Assembly (NCBI GenBank): GCA_024695445.1
Contig: JAILIG010000042.1
Location: 1 to 62,156 of the forward strand
Origin: Oscillospiraceae bacterium
GTDB lineage: Bacteria; Bacillota; Clostridia; Oscillospirales; Ruminococcaceae
DNA: 62,156 bases
Direction of reading: 5' to 3'
Shown here: piece after piece, positions 15,631 to 23,538 of the stretch
Numbering within the stretch: position 1 is the stretch's first letter
How the letters are laid out: each line of letters starts with the position of its first letter
Notes under the pieces: generated by a model
The model's database searches: none
What the model was told of the DNA's origin: nothing
Seen by the model: the letters and a program-made list of their open reading frames with translations, nothing else
Position numbers and translations under genes: made by a program

Positions 15631-18600
15631 ATGAAGCGACTCATAAAACGGCTGCTGAGCCTTGTGCTCGCAGGCGCAACCGCGCTCTGTGCGGTGCCGA
15701 TGAACGACGGCATTGCAGAGCTGTTCTCTGTGCCAGTTACGGCGAATGCTGCAACCGCCAAAACACCCGCCAGCGGTAATTATAAGTATGGCTCATGGAC
15801 ATTTGACAGCAGCACCGGCAAGCTGACTGTCAAAGGAGACTATACCGGCTATCTCTTGACATCATGGAGTGACGAGGATGTCACCACTCCAACCTATCCG
15901 GTCAAAAACGAAATCAAACAGGTTGTAATCAGCTCCGGCGTTGAACAGATTCAATCCAACACCGGCCTCGGTTCATTTGAAAGCTGTAAAAATCTGACCT
16001 CCGTGACAGTCCCTTCGTCAGTCAGGGAACTCTGCACGCAGTGCTTCTGCCGCTGCGAAAACCTGACCTCTATCGACCTTTCCGGCTGTAGCAGGCTCAC
16101 CACGCTTCCGTCCTGCTGTTTCTATATCTGCTCCAAACTCAAAACGGTCAAGCTGCCGGTGAATCTGTCTAAAATCGGAAGCAACTGCTTTTATTCCTGC
16201 ACCGTCCTGACCGGCATCACTCTGCCGGAAAGTGTTGAGGCGATCGAACAGGAAGCATTCCGGGGTTCCGGTCTGACCACACTGACAACCAACCGCTATT
16301 TAACAAACATCGGGAAATATGCTTTTAAAAACTGCAATTCCCTGACCGAGGTCACGCTGGTAAACGGACTGAAAACGCTCGGTGATGAAGCGTTCAGGGA
16401 ATGTGCTCTGCTGGAAACGGTTTCCGTTCCGGCATCGGTCACCAGCTTTGGAGCTTATGCCTTTTATGAATGCCCGAAGCTGCAGAATGTCACACTGGAA
16501 GACGGTCTGAATGCAATCGGACAATACGCCTTCTCCGGATGCGAAACCCTTGCCTCGATTACGATTCCGGGTTCAGTCCAAGAAGTCAGCGCTCGCGCTT
16601 TCAGGTACTGCCAGAATCTGAATACGGTCATACTGAACGAAGGAACCAAAACTATCTCAGATGCTGCGTTCTATAACTGCGATAATCTGACCGAGATCAC
16701 GATCCCTGCTTCCGTCACATCCGTCGGCCAGCAAGCACTTGGTGACTGCCTGCGGCTGGAGTCTGTCACATTCCTCGGCACCGAAACCGCGATCTATGAC
16801 GAAAAGAAAACGATCTACAATCAGAATACAACTTATTTCTACTACGACGGCAAGATCATCGGATACGAGGACTCCCTGGCAGAATCCTACGCTGCGAAAT
16901 ACGACCGCACTTTTGAGACACTTCCGATTATACCGCCGACACCGACCTCCGGTCACTGCGGCTCCTTTGCGAACTGGGCATATGACGCTGCCCTGCAGGA
17001 GCTGACCATTTCCGGCACCGGCTGGATTGACAGTTACATGAGCGCAGGCGATACACCGTGGGCGCCCTATGCAGAGGCCGGAAAAATCCGCTCTGTCGTG
17101 ATTGAGGAGGGCATCACCGTAATCGGCGACAGAGCCTTCCAGAATGCGCATATCCGTTATATTGAACTGCCCTCTACGCTGACTACAATCTACGAATATG
17201 CACTCGCAGGCAACGATTTCCGTTCGCTCTATATTCCCGACAGCGTCACATACATGGACTCAAACATTGCGTCTGACTGCAAAAACCTCACAAACCTGCA
17301 TATCTCTGAAAATCTGGAATATATTCAGTACGGTTCATTCATGGGATGCACCGCATTGAAGCAGGTCACGCTCCCGAAATGTGTCTGCATGATCGGCCGC
17401 TCTGTCTTCGAAGGATGCTCCGCCCTGACGGATGTCTATGTGCTGAATCCGGACTGCGTAACCGAAGGTTCGGAAACCTCGCTCGGCGGCATGGAGGGCA
17501 AAAGCGTCACGCTGCACGCGAACTACATCTCGGCAACAAAGACCTTTTACAAATCCCACATATACTATTTCTCGTTCAGGCAGCTTGACACCGAATACTG
17601 CGGCGAATTCATCCGGTGGAGCTACGATGATAGGAGCTGGAGCAAAACCCTGACACTCAAGGGCTTCGGCGAGCTGTTCACTTTTGAGAATTACTGGAAC
17701 ACACCGTGGTATTCGATTGCATCCGAAGTCAAGAATCTGGTTCTGCCGGAAGGCATCACCCACATCACGAGCTATGCGTTCTATAACTTCAGCAATCTCA
17801 AAAGCGTGACGGTGCCGGCTTCCGTTCAGCAGATTGATGACTATGCCTTTGCAAAGTGCGCCGCGCTGGAAAGCGTCACCTTCCTCGGTGCGGAAACCCA
17901 GATTTATGACGCCGAAACAGCGATCTGCAACTCGATATCCAACTCGTCCACGCACATCTTCTTCACCGGCACGATCTTCGGCCAGTACAACTCCGGCGCG
18001 CACGATTATGCCACAAGCTTCAATTACAAATTCCAGTCGATGGACGGCGCGTTCTGCGGCGACAACATGGTTTATACCTATGATGAGGACTCCAAAACAC
18101 TGACAATCACCGGCTCCGGCGAGATGACCGATTTCGCAAACTCCGCCCATGCGCCGTGGAATGATTTCAAAAGCGAGATCGAAAACATCATCCTGACGGA
18201 GGGCATCACCTCGGTCGGCAACACCGCTTTTGAGAGCATGAGAAATCTCAAGAGCATCACGCTCCCGTCCACGCTCAAGCGCATCGGCAACAACTCCTTC
18301 AACAATGTCGGTCTGACAGAGATCATTCTGCCGGATGGGCTCGAAACCATCGGCACTTACGCCTTTATGTATACCGACAGCCTCACCAAGCTCGTCATTC
18401 CCGGCACTGTGACCTCGTTCGGCACACAGCCGATGAGCGCCGCCTTCTCCAGTGCAGAGGACGCAGCGAATGTCCTGATTATCGGCGAGGGCATTACGGA
18501 AATCGACGGCCTGGGCGGCAGCTCCAAGGTCAAAACGGTCTATCTGCCCGAATCCTGTGCAAGCATCGGCGAAAACACCTTCCCGTACTGCTACCGGCTG

Positions 18601-19839
18601 ACGGATATCTACATTCCGAATAAGAACTGCGATATCTTTGACAGCGCGAAAACACTCGGATGCAACGATAATCTGACCGTTCACGGCTATGCCGGCTCCA
18701 CCGCACAGGCATACGCCGAGAACTACGGCTTCAACTTTGAGGCACTGATTATCCCGGCACCGGTCATCACGAAGCAGCCCGCAGGCATCACCGCAAATGC
18801 CGGCGAAACTGTTGCCTTTACCGTGGCAGCCTCCGGCTCCGATCTCAGATATCAGTGGCAGTTCAATAACGGCTCCGGCTGGAAGAATTCCTCCGCGGCC
18901 GGCGCACAGACCACAGAGATGCGCATTGAGGCAACTGCTGCCCGCGACGGACAGAAGTACCGCTGCGTCATCCACGACGGAAACAGCGAACCTGCAATTT
19001 CCACGGCGGTCACTCTCAAGGTCAAGCCCACGATCACAACCCAGCCCAGGAGCGTCACGGCCGTCATCGGCACAACCGCGAAATTCACCGTTGCCACCGA
19101 CGCCAAGACACCGTCCTATCAGTGGCAGTACAACAACGGCTCCGGCTGGAAGAATTCTTCCGCTTCCGGCGCAAAGACCGCAACCCTCAGCATTGAAGCC
19201 ACCGCTGCCCGCAACGGTCAGAAATACCGCTGCATCGTCAAGGCAGCAAGCGGCGCTTCCACAACCTCCTCCGCGGTCATTCTGACCACGAAGGCTGCTG
19301 CTGCAGTCATCACCGCACAGCCGAAAAATGTCTCTGCTGCTGTCGGCGCAACGGCGCAGTTCACAGTCACCGCAACCGGCAATGATCTGAAATACCAGTG
19401 GCAGTATGACAACGGCTCCGGCTGGAAGAACTCCTCCCAGAACGGCGCAAAGACCGCAACCCTGAGCGTTCCGGTCATCGCGGCACGCGACGGTCAGAAG
19501 TACCGCTGCCTCGTCACGGCCGGCACTGCCGATGCCGTCCCGACAAATGCTGCCGTCCTCAAGGTGAAGGCAACCGTCACTGCACAGCCGAAGAATGTCA
19601 CTGCGGCAGCCGGTGAGACTGCTCAGTTCACCGTCACCGCAACCGGCGTGACGCTGTCTTATCAGTGGCAGGTCAACACCGGCTCCGGCTGGAAAAACTC
19701 CACCCTCGAAAGTGCTGCAACCGCGACACTGAAGGTTCAGGCTGCCGCATACCGCAGCGGTTATCAGTATCGCTGCATCGTCAGCTCTGTCAACGGCACG
19801 ACGGATACCTCGGCTGCCGCAACCCTGACTGTCAGCTGA
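15631..19839 (+). CDS. BspA-like leucine-rich-repeat surface protein with four Ig-like domains
   Basis: The 1402-residue protein has a signal peptide (about 1-42) and then many BspA/LRR_5 repeats of the form LTSVTVPSSVRELCTQCF. Three times the repeats are interrupted by a related block of the type CGxxxxWxYDxxxxxLTIxGxG...PW (starting near residues 440, 658 and 810). From about residue 1045 four Ig-like domains of about 88 residues follow, each carrying YQWQxNNGSGWKNS. No LPXTG motif, dockerin or clear SLH domain is present, so its anchoring is unclear. LRR_5 proteins mediate adhesion or polymer contact in gut bacteria. It is a single-gene unit with its own promoter and terminator. Confidence 0.9.
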   Translation: MKRLIKRLLSLVLAGATALCAVPMNDGIAELFSVPVTANAATAKTPASGNYKYGSWTFDSSTGKLTVKGDYTGYLLTSWSDEDVTTPTYPVKNEIKQVVISSGVEQIQSNTGLGSFESCKNLTSVTVPSSVRELCTQCFCRCENLTSIDLSGCSRLTTLPSCCFYICSKLKTVKLPVNLSKIGSNCFYSCTVLTGITLPESVEAIEQEAFRGSGLTTLTTNRYLTNIGKYAFKNCNSLTEVTLVNGLKTLGDEAFRECALLETVSVPASVTSFGAYAFYECPKLQNVTLEDGLNAIGQYAFSGCETLASITIPGSVQEVSARAFRYCQNLNTVILNEGTKTISDAAFYNCDNLTEITIPASVTSVGQQALGDCLRLESVTFLGTETAIYDEKKTIYNQNTTYFYYDGKIIGYEDSLAESYAAKYDRTFETLPIIPPTPTSGHCGSFANWAYDAALQELTISGTGWIDSYMSAGDTPWAPYAEAGKIRSVVIEEGITVIGDRAFQNAHIRYIELPSTLTTIYEYALAGNDFRSLYIPDSVTYMDSNIASDCKNLTNLHISENLEYIQYGSFMGCTALKQVTLPKCVCMIGRSVFEGCSALTDVYVLNPDCVTEGSETSLGGMEGKSVTLHANYISATKTFYKSHIYYFSFRQLDTEYCGEFIRWSYDDRSWSKTLTLKGFGELFTFENYWNTPWYSIASEVKNLVLPEGITHITSYAFYNFSNLKSVTVPASVQQIDDYAFAKCAALESVTFLGAETQIYDAETAICNSISNSSTHIFFTGTIFGQYNSGAHDYATSFNYKFQSMDGAFCGDNMVYTYDEDSKTLTITGSGEMTDFANSAHAPWNDFKSEIENIILTEGITSVGNTAFESMRNLKSITLPSTLKRIGNNSFNNVGLTEIILPDGLETIGTYAFMYTDSLTKLVIPGTVTSFGTQPMSAAFSSAEDAANVLIIGEGITEIDGLGGSSKVKTVYLPESCASIGENTFPYCYRLTDIYIPNKNCDIFDSAKTLGCNDNLTVHGYAGSTAQAYAENYGFNFEALIIPAPVITKQPAGITANAGETVAFTVAASGSDLRYQWQFNNGSGWKNSSAAGAQTTEMRIEATAARDGQKYRCVIHDGNSEPAISTAVTLKVKPTITTQPRSVTAVIGTTAKFTVATDAKTPSYQWQYNNGSGWKNSSASGAKTATLSIEATAARNGQKYRCIVKAASGASTTSSAVILTTKAAAAVITAQPKNVSAAVGATAQFTVTATGNDLKYQWQYDNGSGWKNSSQNGAKTATLSVPVIAARDGQKYRCLVTAGTADAVPTNAAVLKVKATVTAQPKNVTAAAGETAQFTVTATGVTLSYQWQVNTGSGWKNSTLESAATATLKVQAAAYRSGYQYRCIVSSVNGTTDTSAAATLTVS
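18846..19780 (+). repeat. Four in-gene repeats coding the Ig-like domains
   Basis: A segment containing CAGTGGCAG and GGCTCCGGCTGGAA recurs near 18853, 19121, 19394 and 19663, at spacings of about 269-273 bases. Near-identical DNA within one gene suggests recent tandem duplication or gene conversion. Confidence 0.85.
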
Positions 19840-19856
19840 GCTGTACGCACCATACC

Positions 19857-19895
19857 GCACAAAAGCCGCCCTGTTTTTCACAGGGCGGCTTTCTT
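19857..19895. terminator. Bidirectional terminator
   Basis: AAAGCCGCCCTG pairs with CAGGGCGGCTTT and lies between the convergent BspA-like and histidine kinase genes, with T-rich ends in both directions. Confidence 0.85.
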
Positions 19896-19916
19896 ACCGA
19901 TATGAAGGTGCTGCAT

Positions 19917-20816
19917 TCAGGCTGTATCCGGACGCGGTTCCGGCAGACGGAACCGGATCGTCAGCTCCTGACCGTGCAGCGCTGCCGTGATCGTTCCGCC
20001 CATCCGCTCGGCCAGCGTCCGCGCAATCGAAAGGCCGAGCCCGGTGGAATACCGTGCCGCTTCCACCGTATAAAAACGGTCAAAGAGCTGCTCCACCTGC
20101 ACGGCGGTCAGCTCCTTTGCCGTATTGGAAAAGGTGATCTCCCCGTCTTCCGTCATTGTGATGCGGAGATCCCCGCTGCTGTATTTTACCGCATTGCTCA
20201 GCAGATTCGTAAATACCCGCGACAGCTCCGCACGGTTGACCTGCCGCAGCACCCGCTGCTCCGGAATCGAAATCTCCGGCGTGATGCCCCGCCCGGTCAG
20301 AGCCGGGTAGAAGCTGCCGATGCTCTCTGCAAGCAGCTGATTGACACAGACCGTTTCGGTCTCCGTGCTGCGCTCGTCCGAGAGAATCACCGAATACCGG
20401 AACAGCTCCTCGGTGAGCTGCTTCATCAGCTCGGTGCGCTCCCGGATGACGGAAAGGTACCGCGCCGTCTTTTCGGGATCGTCTGATTTCTGCATCATGT
20501 CCAGATACCCGCAGATCGCCGTCAGCGGCGTGCGAAGATCGTGCGAGAGATTCGTGACCGCGTTTTTCAGCTCCGCATTCCCCTGCCGGTACAGCAGCCG
20601 TTCCTCGCGCAGAACACGAAGCTGTTGATTGATGCACTCCGTCAGGGCGCGCATATCGCGGTCACGGCTCGAAATCCCGATCAGCGTATTTGTTTCCTGC
20701 TCCAACTTCTGCGGGAGCGCGGATGTGATTTCCCGTGCCGTCTTTTTCAGCAGACACAGTCTGACCGCCAGTATGACAGCCGCCGGCACCGACAGCGCAA
20801 GCAGTACATAAACCAT
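19917..20816 (-). CDS. Sensor histidine kinase with a minimal membrane anchor
   Basis: The 299-residue protein begins MVYVLLALSVPAAVILAVRL, a single membrane segment with no external sensing domain. It is followed by a linker, a dimerisation/phospho-acceptor helix with SHDLRTPLTAI, and a catalytic domain with NLLSNAVKYS (N box) and GLGLSIARTLAERMGG (G boxes). This minimal layout is shared by kinases that sense through a partner ABC transporter. The start at 20816 was chosen by the hydrophobic start and a GAGG site. It is the last gene of the RR-ATPase-permease-kinase operon. Confidence 0.9.
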   Translation of the reverse strand: MVYVLLALSVPAAVILAVRLCLLKKTAREITSALPQKLEQETNTLIGISSRDRDMRALTECINQQLRVLREERLLYRQGNAELKNAVTNLSHDLRTPLTAICGYLDMMQKSDDPEKTARYLSVIRERTELMKQLTEELFRYSVILSDERSTETETVCVNQLLAESIGSFYPALTGRGITPEISIPEQRVLRQVNRAELSRVFTNLLSNAVKYSSGDLRITMTEDGEITFSNTAKELTAVQVEQLFDRFYTVEAARYSTGLGLSIARTLAERMGGTITAALHGQELTIRFRLPEPRPDTA

Positions 20817-20868
20817 TTCACAGCCTCGCTTTCTTACGGGAATTCGGAATCTCTGCACGGTCAGCCGC

Positions 20869-21618
20869 TTATTTCAGATCCTTCGCAGAGAAATGATGCA
20901 GCAGCAGAAGCAGCATCACTGCACCGAAAGACAGTGTGCAGACAACGGTCAGCCATCCCTTGTCCGGCCATGTCAGAATCGAGATTTGCAGATGCTCGGT
21001 CATCAGGCCGCCGGTGAAGAACCGGAAGATGAATTTCAGCACACGGCTCTCCGGATACGCCATCGAAAGAAGCGAGAAACCGACCAGAGGAAATTCCATC
21101 ATCACATACAGGATTGCAAGGCCGCGGTAATCTGCAAACACCACGCAGACCAGCAGACAAAAGATCATATTCGTCAGCAGCGAGCAGAGCATCACCCCGA
21201 AATTCGCCGCGAGCTTTCCCGCCTCAATGCCGGTCATGTCAAAGCCCATCAGCCAGCCGGAGAAAAAGGATATGCCCATATACAGTGCAAACATCATCAG
21301 CAGCACCGCGAAAAACACCGTCAGCCACGAGAAGCAGATCGCCTTCCGGCTGTGCCCGACAATCATCTTGTTCCGGATCGCTCCGCTCGCAAATTCCGAA
21401 ACGACATTCAGACCGAGCACTGCCGCCAGCAGCATCGGGAGCAGATACAGCGCGCCCGCTTCCACAGTGCCTGCCAGCACCTTTTGATCCGATGCCGCGG
21501 CGTTCGTCACATTAAAGAGGACACCCATTGCGGCAGTGAACACCAGTATGAACCGGAATATTCTTGACCGGAACAGCTTTGCAAAATCTGCACAGAGAAG
21601 CTTACTCATTGCTGCCAC
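20869..21618 (-). CDS. ABC-2 type permease
   Basis: The 249-residue protein has about six membrane helices, in the arrangement of ABC-2 permeases such as those in lantibiotic or bacitracin immunity transporters. It overlaps the ATPase gene by 17 bases (start at 21618, ATPase stop at 21602) and comes 52 bases before the kinase gene. The N-terminal cytoplasmic segment LLCADFAKLFRSRIFRF is typical of this group. It would form the channel with the adjacent ATPase, most likely for export or removal of a membrane-active peptide. Confidence 0.85.
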   Translation of the reverse strand: MAAMSKLLCADFAKLFRSRIFRFILVFTAAMGVLFNVTNAAASDQKVLAGTVEAGALYLLPMLLAAVLGLNVVSEFASGAIRNKMIVGHSRKAICFSWLTVFFAVLLMMFALYMGISFFSGWLMGFDMTGIEAGKLAANFGVMLCSLLTNMIFCLLVCVVFADYRGLAILYVMMEFPLVGFSLLSMAYPESRVLKFIFRFFTGGLMTEHLQISILTWPDKGWLTVVCTLSFGAVMLLLLLHHFSAKDLK

Positions 21619-22516
21619 CTCCTACCAGAGAAACAAAGAATCCTTCGAGACTTTCATCATGCTCCGTACAGGAGAGGATCTCGCAGTGTTCCTCCGCCAG
21701 CGCAAACGCCAGCTTTGAGATATTCGGCTTTGCAAAGATGTCCGCCGCGGTGCTGTCAATGATCTTGTATTCCGTCCCCGCTGCGTCCAGTACCCGCGCC
21801 AGCGCTGCGGTGTCCGTCACCGTCACGCGCAGGCATTTGCGGCAGGCGGCATCGAGCTCCTCTGCACTCATCTCACGGACAATGCGCCCGGCATCGACAA
21901 AGCCGTAATGCGTCGCAAGCTTTGCCAGCTCATCCAGAATGTGCGAGGAAATCAGGACCGTGATATTCCGCTCGCGGTTCAGCTTCAGAATCAGCTCGCG
22001 CATTTCGATGATGCCCTGCGGATCCAGTCCGTTGATCGGCTCGTCAAGCATGAGAAAATCGGGGCTTCCGCACAGTGCGATCGCAATTCCGAGGCGCTGC
22101 CGCATTCCGAGCGAGAAGTTTTTCGCCGTCTTTTTGCCGGTGTTCTCCAGCCCGACCAGTCTGAGCAGCTCCGGGATGCCCTCAAAGCTCGGCAGCCCCA
22201 GCAGGCGGTACTGCTGCTTCAGGTTTTCCTCTGCGGTCATCTCAGGAAACAGCGACGGCGTTTCAACGACGGCTCCCATCCGGCGGCGGGCGCTGAGAAT
22301 GTCCGGGCTGCCGTTTGAAATGCCGTACAGCTCAAATGTACCGTCCGACGGAAACTGAAGTCCGCAGATCAGGCGGATCAGCGTGGTCTTTCCGGCGCCG
22401 TTCCTGCCGACAAAGCCGTAAATCGAACCCTTCGGCACATTCATCGTCAGACCGTTCAGCGCTTTGAAATGCTTGTAGCTTTTGCAGAGATTGCTTGTTT
22501 TCAGCACAAAGTCCAT
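21602..22516 (-). CDS. ABC transporter ATP-binding protein (BcrA-like)
   Basis: This 304-residue ATPase has Walker A GRNGAGKTTLIR, signature FSLGMRQRLGIA and Walker B FLMLDEPINGLDP, with a C-terminal extension of about 80 residues as seen in drug and lantibiotic resistance ABC proteins of the BcrA type. The ATG at 22516 has AAGGAGG about 7 bases upstream; the frame is open further upstream without support. It works with the next-encoded permease, under likely control of the response regulator encoded before it. Confidence 0.92.
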   Translation of the reverse strand: MDFVLKTSNLCKSYKHFKALNGLTMNVPKGSIYGFVGRNGAGKTTLIRLICGLQFPSDGTFELYGISNGSPDILSARRRMGAVVETPSLFPEMTAEENLKQQYRLLGLPSFEGIPELLRLVGLENTGKKTAKNFSLGMRQRLGIAIALCGSPDFLMLDEPINGLDPQGIIEMRELILKLNRERNITVLISSHILDELAKLATHYGFVDAGRIVREMSAEELDAACRKCLRVTVTDTAALARVLDAAGTEYKIIDSTAADIFAKPNISKLAFALAEEHCEILSCTEHDESLEGFFVSLVGGGSNE

Positions 22517-22597
22517 AACCAGACCTCCTTTTTGTTTCTGATAACAGGATATCATAAAACAGTTAAGAAACCGGTTAAGAAAACGGGAAAGATTCCA

Positions 22598-23266
22598 TTA
22601 AGATTTTGCCGTCAGCAGAAAACCGATGCCCCACACGGCAGAGATGTACTCCCGGCCTGTGACCGCCTTCAGCTTTTTCCGGAGATTGTGAATGTGGATC
22701 TTCAGCGAATCCTCGGTGCAGTCCGGCGTGTCCGCACTGATGCGTTCCAGAATCGTCAGCTTGGCTACCACCTGCTCCGGATTCTGCATCAGGAGCTTCA
22801 GTATGGCAAATTCCGTGCGGGTGAGCCGGATTTCCGAACCGCCGGCCTCCGCCCTGTGCGTATCGGTGTGCAGCAGAATCTCCTGAAAGCGCAGCACGGC
22901 ACTGTCTGATGCGGCATTGCGCTTCCGGAGCTGTACCTGAATCCGTGCCAGCAGCTCTTCCATTTCAAACGGCTTTGTGATGTAATCCACGGCACCGCCC
23001 AGAAGCAGGCCGACCTTGTCTGCCACATCTGCCTTCGCACTGACCACAATCACCGGAATCCCGCTGATCTGCGGCAGAAGCGCCTCGCCGGAAAGCCCCG
23101 GCAGCATCAGATCGAGCAGAATCAGATCGGGCGGCGTGCTTTGCAGGCGCATCAGCGCCTCTGTGCCGGAATACGCACTCTGTACCGTGTAACCCTCCTG
23201 CGCAAGCACCTCTGTCAGCATCCCGTTGATGTGGGAATCGTCGTCCACGATCAGAATATTTGCCAT
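22598..23266 (-). CDS. OmpR-family response regulator
   Basis: The 222-residue protein has a receiver domain with the acidic pocket in IVDDD, phospho-acceptor Asp in LILLDLMLPG and Lys in DYITKPFEMEEL. It is followed by a winged-helix DNA-binding domain (LTRTEFAILKLLMQNPEQ and DSLKIHIHNLRKKL). The ATG at 23266 follows AGGAGG by 8 bases; an upstream GTG at 23275 is too near that site. It is the first gene of the operon and should regulate the ABC genes together with the kinase. Confidence 0.94.
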   Translation of the reverse strand: MANILIVDDDSHINGMLTEVLAQEGYTVQSAYSGTEALMRLQSTPPDLILLDLMLPGLSGEALLPQISGIPVIVVSAKADVADKVGLLLGGAVDYITKPFEMEELLARIQVQLRKRNAASDSAVLRFQEILLHTDTHRAEAGGSEIRLTRTEFAILKLLMQNPEQVVAKLTILERISADTPDCTEDSLKIHIHNLRKKLKAVTGREYISAVWGIGFLLTAKS

Positions 23267-23335
23267 CGCAGTCACCTCCTGCGTTTTCTCAGAAATGTCT
23301 CATAAAATACCGCCGTCAGCTCATGCGGCGTTTCT

Positions 23336-23364
23336 ATTATAGCATTTCCGGCGTGAAAATGCAA
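23336..23364 (-). promoter_or_regulatory. Promoter of the response regulator/ABC/kinase operon
   Basis: On the minus strand TTGCAT (23364-23359) and TATAAT (23341-23336) are 17 bases apart. Confidence 0.85.
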
Positions 23365-23380
23365 GTTTCTTCACCGGTAC

Positions 23381-23409
23381 CTGACAGCTTCCGGAAAATG
23401 CAGTATCAT
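23381..23409 (+). promoter_or_regulatory. Promoter of the feoAB gene
   Basis: CTGACA (23381-23386) and TATCAT (23404-23409) have 17 bases between them. Transcription should start near 23416, at the start of a folded leader. Confidence 0.75.
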
Positions 23410-23410
23410 A

Positions 23411-23520
23411 TAGGCAACGGCGGATGCCCCGCAAGCAGGAACCGAAGGATTCGTAATCCCCTGCACCGTTCGCGCCCCTGCGGCATATCCTGACAATGAG
23501 ACGGACTTCAGAATCCGTCC
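23411..23520 (+). ncRNA. Structured leader of feoAB, candidate metal-sensing riboswitch
   Basis: The leader can form several hairpins: GGCA/TGCC or GCGG/CCGC near 23413-23432, GCAGG/CCTGC (23434-23464) with an inner CGAA/TTCG, and CGC/GCG near 23470-23482. An outer AGG/CCT closes them into a multi-arm junction. A further ACGGA/TCCGT hairpin precedes the ribosome site. There is no T run, so any switch would act on translation. The NiCo (czcD) class, reported to respond to iron-group metals, is one possibility, but I could not match its consensus reliably. Confidence 0.4.
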
Positions 23521-23538
23521 GCTGGAAGGAGTGAAACC

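Noticed and set aside
17335-19881. An 848-codon minus-strand frame opposite the BspA-like gene
   Set aside because: Its repeats mirror the Ig-like repeats of the coding strand, and it would include the terminator.
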